Origin: Bacteroidota bacterium
GTDB lineage: Bacteria > Bacteroidota > Bacteroidia > Chitinophagales > Chitinophagaceae
Length of the DNA: 33,515 bases
Direction of reading: 5' to 3'
NCBI GenBank assembly: GCA_013288445.1
Contig: JABDBX010000017.1
Span: 1-33,515 of the forward strand
Below the pieces are notes generated by a model that was given only the letters and a program-made list of their open reading frames with translations, did no database searches and was not told the DNA's origin. The translations under genes were made by a program, and so were the position numbers. Shown here in pieces: positions 8,173-16,267 of this stretch (position 1 is the stretch's first letter; every line of letters begins with the position of its first letter).

Positions 8173-8483
8173 AAAGCTATGCCCTCCCGAGTAACATTTT
8201 CATAAAACGGGGTAGCCATATGCTTTGTTTCCCATTCCTTTTTGGGATAAAAAAAGGAGCTGATGATTACTCCTATTTCTAACTCTATGCGATAAAGAGG
8301 CGATGATATTTTCAGGCGATCTTCATAAGTAACCTTGTCCTTGTTTACAAGCACAAGCAGGTCTATATCTGAATCGGGGCGATTGTCGCCGCGTGCATAG
8401 GATCCATACAAAATAAGCGTAGCATCAGGCGCAGTCGCCTTTACAGAGTTTTTGATACGCTCCAATATTTTATTCTTATCCAT
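8169..8483 (-). CDS. Minimal nucleotidyltransferase (MNT, antitoxin-like)
   Basis: This 104-residue protein has the GSX10DXD signature of MNT-type nucleotidyltransferases: Gly27-Ser28 and Asp39-x-Asp41 within GSYARGDNRPDSDIDLLVLV. The length is right for a stand-alone minimal nucleotidyltransferase. Its stop overlaps the start of the HEPN gene (ATGA), the classic MNT-HEPN operon. In studied pairs (for example MntA/HepT) the enzyme AMPylates a Tyr of the HEPN toxin to neutralise it; that role here is inference. The gene itself is intact while its HEPN partner is frameshifted. It ends where the partner begins and is preceded by the secreted Gly/His-rich protein gene on the same strand, 25 bp away. 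Confidence 0.85.
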   Translation of the reverse strand: MDKNKILERIKNSVKATAPDATLILYGSYARGDNRPDSDIDLLVLVNKDKVTYEDRLKISSPLYRIELEIGVIISSFFYPKKEWETKHMATPFYENVTREGIAL

Positions 8484-8508
8484 TACAGAACATATTTAGC
8501 AACACTTT

Positions 8509-9486
8509 CTAATCCAGCTTATCAATATAAATAAGCAACTCACTCCACGTGAAATCCTTTGGGTTCAGCTTCTGGCCATAGATCTGGTTTACAAGCCCTG
8601 TGAGCCAGTCCTTTGTTTTGCCCGGCGAAGGCGAGTTTATGGATTGTTCCTGCGTGTTATACACCACCATGAGGGTCCGCAGGTCCACATCTTCGGGGCG
8701 GTATATGAAATCATGCCGTCCGTCATATATCATCAGTACCCCCTCATGCACTATGCGCCACAGCTTTTTAGGATTGTCTTTCAGCCGCACTAAGTTGAGC
8801 GCTTTATTGTCGTCATTGAAGGCGGTAACACAGGTGAGGCCCGGCTTTTTTATTTTGAATACATAGTCATATCCCTTGGTGGAGTCGGCTGCGGAAAGCA
8901 AAATGGCATTTTGTTTAATGATGATGTCGCCGGATATGGTATCATGTTCAAATACCACATATCCGTCAAGAGGTTCCTCACCACCTGGGTTATAGTTATT
9001 GTTTGGGGTGCCATAGTTATAGCTTGGCGCATACATATAACCCATGCCTAAAGACCAACTGCTGAAGTACGGATTATAAAAGTAAGGGTTATAAAAAGGA
9101 TCATACCCGTAATAGTTGCGGGGATAGGTGCTCCAATGGTCGCCATAATAATAGCTGCGATAGCCATTATAGTACCCGCCTGCACCAGTGGTACGCGGCC
9201 CGCTGAGCTGGTAGTTATTTATGCCATTGCCACCACGGGGGCCGTTTACGCGGGTTACTATACCCCCGCCAACCGTAGTGCGATTGCCGGATCGCTGTCC
9301 CGACCCGCCTGCCGATGAAGTCCTTGCACCGGTTCCCGCAGTCCTGTTTCCGCCACCACTATGTCCACCGCCACTGTGATGCCCGCCCGAATGGTGTCCG
9401 CCATGCCCGCCTCCATGCCCTTTAGCAAATGACACGGCAGCCACCGACATAAAAAAAAGTGTAAGGTATAGTTTAGCTTTTCCCAT
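8509..9486 (-). CDS. Secreted Gly/His-rich protein of unknown function
   Basis: I take the ATG at 9486, which gives 325 residues starting with a clear signal peptide (MGKAKLYLTLFFMSVAAVSFAKG); the frame is open further upstream to 9528 but the extension spoils the signal sequence. Residues ~24-50 are Gly/His repeats (HGGGHGGHHSGGHHSGGGHS), possibly metal-binding. A Gly/Tyr/Asn-rich low-complexity stretch follows (NYYGYDPFYNPYFYNPYF). The C-terminal ~150 residues (from EPLDGYVVFEHDTISGDIII) look globular and resemble domains in other Bacteroidota secreted proteins, with a charged ending. No catalytic motif was recognised. It probably works in the periplasm or at the surface. It is divergent from the VWA gene at 9613. 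Confidence 0.6.
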   Translation of the reverse strand: MGKAKLYLTLFFMSVAAVSFAKGHGGGHGGHHSGGHHSGGGHSGGGNRTAGTGARTSSAGGSGQRSGNRTTVGGGIVTRVNGPRGGNGINNYQLSGPRTTGAGGYYNGYRSYYYGDHWSTYPRNYYGYDPFYNPYFYNPYFSSWSLGMGYMYAPSYNYGTPNNNYNPGGEEPLDGYVVFEHDTISGDIIIKQNAILLSAADSTKGYDYVFKIKKPGLTCVTAFNDDNKALNLVRLKDNPKKLWRIVHEGVLMIYDGRHDFIYRPEDVDLRTLMVVYNTQEQSINSPSPGKTKDWLTGLVNQIYGQKLNPKDFTWSELLIYIDKLD

Positions 9487-9612
9487 AGATATTATGTAAT
9501 AGTTCCTGTGTACCAAAAACAATACCAAAGTGATGTTGTTACCATCACAAAGTTCACATTTTAAACAATATTTGTCATTTATTTTTTGATTTTTTCTTTA
9601 GCTTGCCGCCTG

Positions 9613-11652
9613 ATGCAATGGATTTATTGGTTTATAGCTGTTATTTTATCGCTTGGGGCAGGTTATTGGGTGTATCGTGCTGATAAACTGCGGGCCGTCC
9701 CTTACCCTTGGCTTACTTCGTTACTCCGCAGCCTTGTAGTATTTTTCACTCTTTTACTGATATTGGTACCCACCATAACCATCACGAAGAACTTTGTGGA
9801 GAAACCCATTGTGCTGCTGCTGCAAGACAATTCGCGCTCTATTGCCAATGCCTTGGGTAGCGACTCGCTTACCTATCGCAACAATATGGAAGCGCTTACC
9901 GCGCGACTATCAGGCCAGTACAAGGTGGTGAAGTGGGGTTTTGGCAGCACTGTGCAACCAGATAGCCTCTATAAATACACTCAGGCTGCCACCGACATTT
10001 CTGCAGCGTTATCAAGGGCGCAGGAGTTTTTCGGGATGCAGAACCTGGGCGCGGTAATACTGGCTACCGACGGACGGTTCAACCAGGGTTCCAACCCCCT
10101 TTACCAGGAACTGGCCATGCACAGCCCTCTATACGCAGTGGCCATTGGCGACAGCGCGCAACAAAAAGATATTCGCATTGCCAGGGCATATGCCAACAAA
10201 ACAGTGCTGCTCAACAGTAGCTTTGAGATTCGTGCAGATATAGTTGCCGAGTTGTGCAAGGGCTATAACAACGGCGTGGTGATAAAGGAGGAAGGTAATA
10301 TGCTCTCCTCTGTGCCCCTTGCGGTAAATACCGATAAATACGACAGGTCGGTATCCTTTACTATTAAGGCAACAAAAACCGGCCTGCACCATTACATTAT
10401 CAGCGTACCCGAAGTGGACGGGGAAAAGAACACTTCCAACAACCGTAAAGACCTGTTTGTAGAAGTGGTGGATGAAAAGAAGAATATCCTCATAGTGTCT
10501 GCGGCGCCACATCCTGATGTTAATGCTATCAAGGAAGCCCTCAGCAGCCTTGAAACCTACAAGATAACAGTGGTTACGGCAGATAACCTGCCAGCATCGC
10601 TTAGCAGTTACAACGTGATCATTGCACATGGCCTGCCATCGCTGCGCAGCAAGGTGGCCCCGCTATTACTGGCTGCTAAAAAACCAACATGGTTTATCCT
10701 CACAAACCAAACCGATGCGGCCGCCTTTAATAGCCTGAGCCAGCTTACCCATACCACCATTACCGCTGCACAGCCCCATAATGTGGTGGGCGTTTACAAT
10801 CCGTCGTTCAATGCTTTTACACTTCCCCAGCATATAGAGTCGGTGACCGACAAAATGCCCCCAATGTCGCTAAGCGTTGGCGAGGTAAACACTGCGCCGG
10901 GAGCCAGTGTATTGTTCCGGCAAAAAGACGCTGGCAACGCTGTTACCCCGCTCTGGGTATTGCAGCAGGGCAGTGTGCCCACTGCCGTTTTAATGGGCGA
11001 GGGTTTGTGGCGCTGGCGGCTGTACGAGTTTAAGAACTTTAATGACCATAGTGTGGTGGATGAATGCGTGCGGCAAACAGTAGCGTTCCTTTCGGCCAAT
11101 ATCAACGAAAAGCCTTTCAACGTGGCATTGCCAAAGTATGTATGGAGCGACCAGGAAGCTATATCGCTGAACGCATACCTGCACAATGCCAATAATGAAC
11201 AGGTAAACACCGCCGATGTGCAGTTGACCATTACCGATACTGCAGGCCACAAACACGACTTTTCTTTTGAGCGGTCTGGCACAGCCTACAACCTGAACAT
11301 TGGTATATGGGCCGGCGGCACATACACCTACAGCGCACACACCACATACAACGATAGGCAATACGCCACAAGCGGCACTTTTGTAGTGGAAAGTATGCCT
11401 CTTGAATTTATGGAATCCGGCGCCGACTATCCGTTGTTATACGGCCTGGCCCGGAAATACAATGGCAGCCTTGTGCCTGCCCGTAATGCCGCCGCCCTAT
11501 ATGACAGCATTACCCGAAATGAACATGTAAAACCTTTGCTACAGACCAATACGGAAACCGTGCCCCTCGTGGACAGGAAATGGTATTTCTTTCTCATACT
11601 GCTGCTGGCGGTGGGCGAGTGGTTGCTGCGCAAGTACTGGCTGGCACAATAG
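9613..11652 (+). CDS. Membrane-anchored VWA-domain protein
   Basis: From the ATG at 9613 the product has 679 residues; an in-frame TTG at 9586 exists but adds no family-like sequence. Two N-terminal membrane helices (WIYWFIAVILSLGAGYWVY and SLLRSLVVFFTLLLILVPTI) are followed by a von Willebrand A-like domain with a MIDAS-style DNSRS motif (LLLQDNSRSIAN) and ILATDGRFNQGSNPL. A second alpha/beta region (ILIVSAAPHPDVNAIKEAL) resembles the class I glutamine-amidotransferase-like fold often found after VWA in these proteins. A C-terminal helix (WYFFLILLLAVGEWLLRKYW) anchors the end. The function is unknown; related Bacteroidota proteins are grouped with BatA-like aerotolerance proteins, without proof. 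rnhB follows 48 bp downstream on the same strand. Confidence 0.75.
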   Translation: MQWIYWFIAVILSLGAGYWVYRADKLRAVPYPWLTSLLRSLVVFFTLLLILVPTITITKNFVEKPIVLLLQDNSRSIANALGSDSLTYRNNMEALTARLSGQYKVVKWGFGSTVQPDSLYKYTQAATDISAALSRAQEFFGMQNLGAVILATDGRFNQGSNPLYQELAMHSPLYAVAIGDSAQQKDIRIARAYANKTVLLNSSFEIRADIVAELCKGYNNGVVIKEEGNMLSSVPLAVNTDKYDRSVSFTIKATKTGLHHYIISVPEVDGEKNTSNNRKDLFVEVVDEKKNILIVSAAPHPDVNAIKEALSSLETYKITVVTADNLPASLSSYNVIIAHGLPSLRSKVAPLLLAAKKPTWFILTNQTDAAAFNSLSQLTHTTITAAQPHNVVGVYNPSFNAFTLPQHIESVTDKMPPMSLSVGEVNTAPGASVLFRQKDAGNAVTPLWVLQQGSVPTAVLMGEGLWRWRLYEFKNFNDHSVVDECVRQTVAFLSANINEKPFNVALPKYVWSDQEAISLNAYLHNANNEQVNTADVQLTITDTAGHKHDFSFERSGTAYNLNIGIWAGGTYTYSAHTTYNDRQYATSGTFVVESMPLEFMESGADYPLLYGLARKYNGSLVPARNAAALYDSITRNEHVKPLLQTNTETVPLVDRKWYFFLILLLAVGEWLLRKYWLAQ

Positions 11653-11700
11653 TATTTTGAGCGGCGGTTTTGTTCACTTTGGTATCAATGAAGTAACCCG

Positions 11701-12306
11701 ATGCTGAAACGTTTTTTTAAGAAAGGGCTTGTAGAGGCCGGCTGCGATGAGGCCGGAAGGGGGTGCCTTGCAGGGCCTGTGTTTGCGGCGTCTGTAATTC
11801 TGCCCTCAGCTTTTAGTCATAAATTGCTCAACGACAGCAAGCAGGTAACTGAGGCCGACCGTAATACGCTGCGACCTATTATAGAACGCAAGGCCATAGC
11901 CTGGGCCGTAGCCAAGGTGGACCATACCGAAATAGACCGCATAAACATACTAAAAGCGTCATTCAAAGCAATGCACCTGGCTATAGACCAGTTGCAAACC
12001 CGACCAGATCTATTGCTTATTGACGGGCATCTATTCTCCCCTTACTTCGGTATAGTGCACCAGTGTGTGGTGCAGGGCGATGCTATCTATGCCTCTATAG
12101 CTGCCGCAAGCATACTCGCCAAGACCCACCGCGATGAATATATGCTAGGTCTGCACAACGAACATCCCCATTATGGCTGGAACGAAAACAAAGGTTATGG
12201 TACAGCCTTCCACCGGAAACAGATAACAGCGCACGGTATTTCGCCATACCACCGGAAGACTTTTGGGATTTGTAAGGAAGAGTGGAGCAAGGAGATGGCC
12301 GAGTAA
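11701..12306 (+). CDS. rnhB: Ribonuclease HII
   Basis: The 201-residue protein has the RNase HII signature near its N-terminus, [17 protein letters not shown], with the catalytic Asp16-Glu17 pair. Further family segments are [21 protein letters not shown] (third acidic residue) and [15 protein letters not shown] (fourth). The C-terminal [20 protein letters not shown] and [11 protein letters not shown] are typical of bacterial RnhB. It cleaves the RNA strand of RNA/DNA hybrids and removes single ribonucleotides from DNA in the cytoplasm. The ATG at 11701 gives the normal length. It lies 48 bp after the VWA gene and may share its transcript. A long inverted repeat at 12468-12528 ends the region. 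Confidence 0.95.
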   Translation: MLKRFFKKGLVEAGCDEAGRGCLAGPVFAASVILPSAFSHKLLNDSKQVTEADRNTLRPIIERKAIAWAVAKVDHTEIDRINILKASFKAMHLAIDQLQTRPDLLLIDGHLFSPYFGIVHQCVVQGDAIYASIAAASILAKTHRDEYMLGLHNEHPHYGWNENKGYGTAFHRKQITAHGISPYHRKTFGICKEEWSKEMAE

Positions 12307-12467
12307 TCGCTATTGAGAACGATACCGAAACAGAAGAAAACGCTTTGGATCGAGAGCAAGCCTTATCGCAGGTATCTATAATTTTGAACTAAATAGCATC
12401 TTTGTTTAATGCAAGAGGTTTTCTGTCTTTTTACCACGATGGCAGGAAATTCCACCACACGTTTTTT

Positions 12468-12528
12468 ACCACAAAGGGCACAGAGAAACACACAAAGTGC
12501 ACAAAGTGATCCTTGTGTCCTTTGTGGT
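12468..12528. terminator. Long imperfect inverted repeat between convergent genes
   Basis: ACCACAAAGGGCACA (12468-12482) pairs with TGTGTCCTTTGTGGT (12514-12528) with one mismatch, around a 31-base loop holding two extra CACAAAGTG units. T runs flank both outer ends. It lies between rnhB and the convergent glycosyltransferase gene, so a bidirectional terminator is likely. The CACAAAG motif repeats also make it an interspersed repeat candidate. Confidence 0.5.
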
Positions 12529-12543
12529 TTTTTCAATACACTT

Positions 12544-13575
12544 TTAAGGTTTTAAGTAGCCGATCACCGTTGCGGCGCGTTTGTCTAGAGAATGGTCTTT
12601 TAATGCTCTTTGGTAGCCTGCTTCTTGTATCTGCCGCCGCAGGCCGTCATTCTCTAAGAAAAATTTTACCTGTGCAGCCATTTCCTTTGCATCAGCAAAG
12701 AATCTGGCCTCTTTGTTTTCGTCAAAGTAGAGTACAGATTCTTCGTTGCGCTCATGCAGCAAAAAACCCGACGAACCGGGAATGTGGAAGGTACGCGAGG
12801 TAATAAGATCGCCGGAGGAAGACCCAGCGACCCGCTCAGATAATATACCGAGGTTTATTTTAGAGCACTGTATGGCTATGGCATACATATCGCCAAGCAC
12901 GGCGGTATGCTGTATGCAGCTTTTCAGCACGGGGGCTTTGGCTTTATACCATTGTTCGCCCCATATCTTCAGGTTAATATCCGGGCACTCTGTTTTCAGC
13001 GTGGCCAGCCATGTTTCTTTCTTTGGCGACCACGTGCCGATAAACGATACATCGCAACCGAAGCTGGCTTTATCTTCAGGGCTTAAGGCCAGTTTACGGT
13101 GTATCTCGGGATCAAAACCGTGAGGGATGAAGTGGGCATTTTTAACCCCATATTTGGCGGCCATATCTGTGATGCCGAAAGTTTTGGTAGTAAACACCAC
13201 ATCATAGAGCGGTATAGCGCGCGGTATGTTGGGGCCGTGGGCAGCCATGCTCACATCGGGGTAGAACAACGCCAGCTTGCAACCATGCGCCCGCGCAGAG
13301 ACCAGTGTTTCCGGCAACACAAAGGCACCCTTGTACACCAACACAACCTGAGGCCTGAACAGTTCTATTTTCTTTCTTATTGCAGCATTGTATTCGGCAA
13401 CCTGCATCGGCCTTATAAGCCGCTCAAATACTTTTGTAAGCTTTCTCTTGGTTTGCAGGCTTATGTGGTAAAACTCATCTACCACCTCTATGAGGCAACC
13501 CGCCCTGCTCAGGGCATGAAACAAGCCCCCTGCATTACTACCCCTCCATAAAGGCCCCACTGCCAGTATCTTCAT
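12544..13575 (-). CDS. CgeB-like glycosyltransferase family protein
   Basis: The 343-residue protein starts MKILAVGPLWRGSNAGGLFH, an N-terminal Rossmann-type strand and glycine loop of GT-B glycosyltransferases. The middle has LALFYPDVSMAAHGPNIPRA and IPHGFDPEIHRKL, and the C-terminal half has VSFIGTWSPKKETWL, INLGILSERVAGSSSGDLIT and SRTFHIPGSSGFLLHERNEE, the last resembling the nucleotide-sugar part of group 1 transferases and the CgeB/DUF3880 family. It probably transfers a sugar to a cell-envelope or polysaccharide acceptor in the cytoplasm; donor and acceptor are unknown. No other polysaccharide genes are near. Upstream, 43 bp away, is the end of the DUF2442-HTH gene on the same strand, so read-through from that operon is possible. 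Confidence 0.75.
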   Translation of the reverse strand: MKILAVGPLWRGSNAGGLFHALSRAGCLIEVVDEFYHISLQTKRKLTKVFERLIRPMQVAEYNAAIRKKIELFRPQVVLVYKGAFVLPETLVSARAHGCKLALFYPDVSMAAHGPNIPRAIPLYDVVFTTKTFGITDMAAKYGVKNAHFIPHGFDPEIHRKLALSPEDKASFGCDVSFIGTWSPKKETWLATLKTECPDINLKIWGEQWYKAKAPVLKSCIQHTAVLGDMYAIAIQCSKINLGILSERVAGSSSGDLITSRTFHIPGSSGFLLHERNEESVLYFDENKEARFFADAKEMAAQVKFFLENDGLRRQIQEAGYQRALKDHSLDKRAATVIGYLKP

Positions 13576-13618
13576 TGCGTTACCTTCTTTTTAATAGTCC
13601 AAATATCAGGAATAATGG

Positions 13619-14131
13619 CTACTCAATCGAAATTTTTACTTCCTTGCCAATACCGAGCTGCACGATCTTATAAAAAACATCGAGCTGGATATCGGAATGT
13701 TCATTCTCGATCCTTGAAATATACGTTCTGCTGGTACCGCTATTCAGAGCAACTTCCCTTTGCGACAAGCCAGCCTTTTCGCGAACCGTTTTCAAAAGAA
13801 GGCCAATATGCGGCCGCTCAAAGCCCTTTACCAATTTGCTTTGTTCATACAACACATCCGGATCCAGGTCTAACGGGGCTTCCGTGGTATTGCCTTTGAA
13901 TGTAAGCGCCACTTTAACACCAGGCCAGCAAAGGGTATGTTCGGGCGACACAGCTACTGTTTTGAATATTTTTGGGTCAGACAAAGGCAGGTACATTTCC
14001 GCATGTTCCTTTTCCCATTCTTTGATAATTGGCTTAAAATCAATGTCTCTCGTTTCGCTGTTATTCCAGAGCGTCTTAACAACAAAATTTCTTACGGAAA
14101 TTATTTTTAGTATTCGCGGTAGCCGTTTCAT
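13619..14131 (-). CDS. DUF2442 protein fused to an XRE-type helix-turn-helix
   Basis: The 170-residue protein has two parts. Residues 1-105 look like DUF2442 (LPRILKIISVRNFVVKTLWN, then DIDFKPIIKEWE, FKTVAVSPEHTLCWPGVKVA and DLDPDVLYEQS). Residues ~108-168 are an XRE/HTH_3 DNA-binding domain (LLKTVREKAGLSQREVALNS, then TSRTYISRIENEHSDIQLD). Its ATG overlaps the stop of the DUF4160 gene (ATGA), so the two are translationally coupled. DUF4160 and DUF2442 genes often occur as neighbours and are suspected to form toxin-antitoxin-like modules; that is an inference. The HTH suggests autoregulation, probably at the palindrome 14396-14413. A paralogue lacking the HTH lies at 27630-27971. Confidence 0.85.
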   Translation of the reverse strand: MKRLPRILKIISVRNFVVKTLWNNSETRDIDFKPIIKEWEKEHAEMYLPLSDPKIFKTVAVSPEHTLCWPGVKVALTFKGNTTEAPLDLDPDVLYEQSKLVKGFERPHIGLLLKTVREKAGLSQREVALNSGTSRTYISRIENEHSDIQLDVFYKIVQLGIGKEVKISIE

Positions 14132-14370
14132 TTCTTTTTAGTTTTTGGGTTTAGTCGATAGAAAAGATCAAGCAAGTCGTCTTCGTTTTCATGGACAAAA
14201 TACACCGAGGTTAGTAATTGCACTTTAGGAAGAAAGCCAGCAATAATTTCGCCTGTTCTAATTTCTATCAATGCTTCATGCTCGCCATATATAGCATGGA
14301 TATGAGGAGGTACATGATCGTTGGGATACACATTTATCTTCACTCCTTTTACCATTGCTATATTTGGCAT
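14128..14370 (-). CDS. DUF4160 small protein
   Basis: I start it at the ATG at 14370 (MPNIAMVKGVKINVYPNDHV), giving 80 residues, because DUF4160 proteins normally start MP-x-I and because a perfect -7 promoter box covers the alternative GTG at 14385. The signature is NDHVPPHIHAIYGEHEALIE followed by RTGEIIAGFLPKVQ. The protein is small and acidic in the C-terminal half, with a Lys-rich tail. It is the first gene of an operon with the DUF2442-HTH gene (ATGA overlap). It is a candidate toxin or partner in a toxin-antitoxin-like pair; the biochemical activity of the family is not known to me. Confidence 0.85.
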   Translation of the reverse strand: MPNIAMVKGVKINVYPNDHVPPHIHAIYGEHEALIEIRTGEIIAGFLPKVQLLTSVYFVHENEDDLLDLFYRLNPKTKKK

Positions 14371-14384
14371 AAGGTTATTTTCCA

Positions 14385-14392
14385 CAAAGGTA
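14385..14392 (-). promoter_or_regulatory. -7 promoter box of the DUF4160/DUF2442-HTH operon
   Basis: The minus strand reads TACCTTTG, a perfect TAnnTTTG box, ending 15 bp before the ATG at 14370. Transcription would begin within ~8 bases of it, leaving a very short leader and ruling out the upstream GTG start. Confidence 0.6.
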
Positions 14393-14395
14393 TGG

Positions 14396-14413
14396 GGTAT
14401 CTACTTAGATACC
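14396..14413. promoter_or_regulatory. 18 bp palindrome, candidate operator
   Basis: GGTATCTACTTAGATACC is a perfect inverted repeat (8 bp arms, 2 bp centre) placed 3 bp upstream of the -7 box, inside the core promoter. The position suits repression by the HTH protein made by the same operon. Two further copies of the half-site GGTATCT follow at 14461-14467 and 14514-14520. Confidence 0.6.
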
Positions 14414-14495
14414 TAATTTTCGTTTTTATGATGCCGTTGCAATTATACTCAAAAGAAACGGGTATCTGCTGTAGCGGTTCTTTAAACAACGGCGG

Positions 14496-15773
14496 TCAAA
14501 CTACCAGATTTCGGGTATCTATGCTACAATCGTATTTCAGTTCAGATGCAATCTTTTTGGAAAGCACGTCATTTTCTTGCAATATCTGCATTAGATCTTC
14601 ACGGTGGTTGCTGCATGTGAGCCTTTTGTAAATTGCCTCAATCGGCTTTGTGCAGTCTTTGGTAGGATTGGCCCTATATATATCTACTATGTCAGCGGCA
14701 ATCCTGTGCAGGCGATCTTGATTTTTCGCCTTTTCGATGATTGCAAGCAATTCTTTCGAGTCTCCTTCTTTGTAATTTCTTTCCAGCAAAGGCAGGTATT
14801 CCCAGCCATTAGCAGCATTGTGCAGTTTATCAACAACTAATGCGCGAAGCTTCAAAGACGTGAAGTACGATAAGGCCTGTATGCCGAAAAAGAAGCATTG
14901 GTGTTTGCTGCTCCTCTTTCCTTGTATTATTTCCATGAGAGGTTTATATCCCAGAGGGAATTTACTCTTGCTAAAAATTCTTAGGTACTGTTCCTTTTTT
15001 TGCGGATTCTCTTCTTTCAGAAAATCTCTGGCAAGCTGCAACAGATCGCCCTCTCCGAGGTCTCTGATGATAAGGGCCGAACTCGTCTTTTTCGTGTTAT
15101 TTTCTATAATATCCTTAACCGATGCATAGGTAAATGGCATCCTTCCAGGTGCGGCAGATCTCAATGCCTTGTTTTCGTTTATAGAATTCAAATAGATCCT
15201 AATGTTCGGATTTGTTTTGGCAGCATCCTCAAGGTATTGAAACACGTCTATATCCGGATTTTGCTTTTGGAAGTAATATTCCCTTGTACCGTCCTCCCAA
15301 TCATCGGGGTCGGCTTGCAGTATTTGCCCAACGACATCGGCAATCCTAAGCAGACCATTGATGCCGTCCATCTCCATCAATGCATTATTCCCACAATATT
15401 GAAAGTCTGGCAACAGGTTTTTCCCGAACCTCTTATAAATAACCGTTCTTGCTCTTTTGTTACCGTCTATCGCCATCAAAGCGGCTATTTCGGACATCTG
15501 GTCGAGGTCATAGAAGCCACTTTTCTGCCGCAAAAAAACAGATAAAATCGCTTTTGTAATCTCCTCTTTATACGCCGACAGGCAGATGATCTCGTAAAGA
15601 TATTTGGCTCTACTTGGTTCGCATTGCCGGTCATACGCAAGGTTGTGCGTGGCGCAATAAATAATCTCCTTCGTGAAATTGACCGACGGGTATTTTTTTA
15701 TTAGCAGGTAGGCAGCCCCGGTACCCAGGCGTACTGATTTTTTAAATTCCTTTTTTATTAGAGCTTTATTCAC
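14496..15773 (-). CDS. Uncharacterised helical-repeat-like protein
   Basis: I do not recognise the family. The 425-residue protein starts at a GTG (15773); no ATG occurs in the first 90 residues that would keep the plausible N-terminus MNKALIKKEFKKSVRLGTGA. It has no signal peptide or membrane helix. It is mostly amphipathic helices in pairs (for example ILSVFLRQKSGFYDLDQMSE, then NNALMEMDGINGLLRIADVV, and FFFGIQALSYFTSLKLRALV), suggestive of a HEAT/ARM-like solenoid. An acidic loop (DPDDWEDGTREYYFQKQNPD) interrupts it. A function cannot be given. It lies upstream of the DUF4160 operon on the same strand but is separated by the promoter and palindrome, so it is probably transcribed on its own. 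Confidence 0.65.
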   Translation of the reverse strand: MNKALIKKEFKKSVRLGTGAAYLLIKKYPSVNFTKEIIYCATHNLAYDRQCEPSRAKYLYEIICLSAYKEEITKAILSVFLRQKSGFYDLDQMSEIAALMAIDGNKRARTVIYKRFGKNLLPDFQYCGNNALMEMDGINGLLRIADVVGQILQADPDDWEDGTREYYFQKQNPDIDVFQYLEDAAKTNPNIRIYLNSINENKALRSAAPGRMPFTYASVKDIIENNTKKTSSALIIRDLGEGDLLQLARDFLKEENPQKKEQYLRIFSKSKFPLGYKPLMEIIQGKRSSKHQCFFFGIQALSYFTSLKLRALVVDKLHNAANGWEYLPLLERNYKEGDSKELLAIIEKAKNQDRLHRIAADIVDIYRANPTKDCTKPIEAIYKRLTCSNHREDLMQILQENDVLSKKIASELKYDCSIDTRNLVV

Positions 15774-15897
15774 AGGGTAATATCTTTACAGGATAAATAT
15801 AGTCATATTTGTTCCGTGGTTCTTGGTCTTACCATCCGCGCCCTAAATTTCTACACTTAAGGTAGTTCGACTAGGATTCGAGCTAGGCTCCAACACC

Positions 15898-16155
15898 CTA
15901 CCGCGAATCATTTCCCGCCTTTGCACGGGTAGAAAGAATGAGGGCTTTTTCTTCGGAGGTTACCCATATACGGGTTGTATATCCGGCAGATTTACGGCCT
16001 TGCCCACGCCCTCCACCGCCTCGTTTATCTCTTTCTGCCTTTAGCTCTTGTATCGTTTCCGCAAAATCCGGCACCAGCAATTCGCCCGATTGGATAAGCT
16101 CAAATTCCTTTGCTCCTTTCTTTATCCCTTTGATGATCTTTTCTTTTGTTGACAT
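15898..16155 (-). CDS. Small hypothetical protein next to the IS
   Basis: The 85-residue frame starts at an ATG at 16155. The first ~45 residues (MSTKEKIIKGIKKGAKEFEL and IQSGELLVPDFAETIQELKA) resemble the helical N-terminus of small antitoxin-like proteins. The second half is Gly/Arg-rich (RGGGGRGQGRKSAGYTTRIW) and then VTSEEKALILSTRAKA, which could be a ribbon or small helix unit that binds nucleic acid. I do not recognise a named family, and no toxin-like partner is next to it. It lies 113 bp from the left end of the IS, in DNA that may have lost material by IS activity. Confidence 0.45.
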   Translation of the reverse strand: MSTKEKIIKGIKKGAKEFELIQSGELLVPDFAETIQELKAERDKRGGGGRGQGRKSAGYTTRIWVTSEEKALILSTRAKAGNDSR

Positions 16156-16267
16156 GCTACTAACTATTTAATGGTTTTAAAAATTTCCTTCCCACCATTA
16201 CAGGTCTCACTTTATAACCGGCAGCACTTGTGCAGGCCATGACCGACTAAGAGAACTTTTTCTTTAC

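Noticed and set aside
9567-9574. AATATTTG as the promoter of the VWA gene
   Set aside because: It is one mismatch from TAnnTTTG and has no -33 partner at a suitable distance, so it was not listed as a feature.
15845-15905. tRNA-like stretch on the minus strand (CTCGAATCC with flanking CCTAG)
   Set aside because: The T-loop-like bases are there, but the stem does not pair as a T-arm (CCTAG against CCTAG) and no anticodon or acceptor arm can be folded. It could be a decayed fragment or chance.
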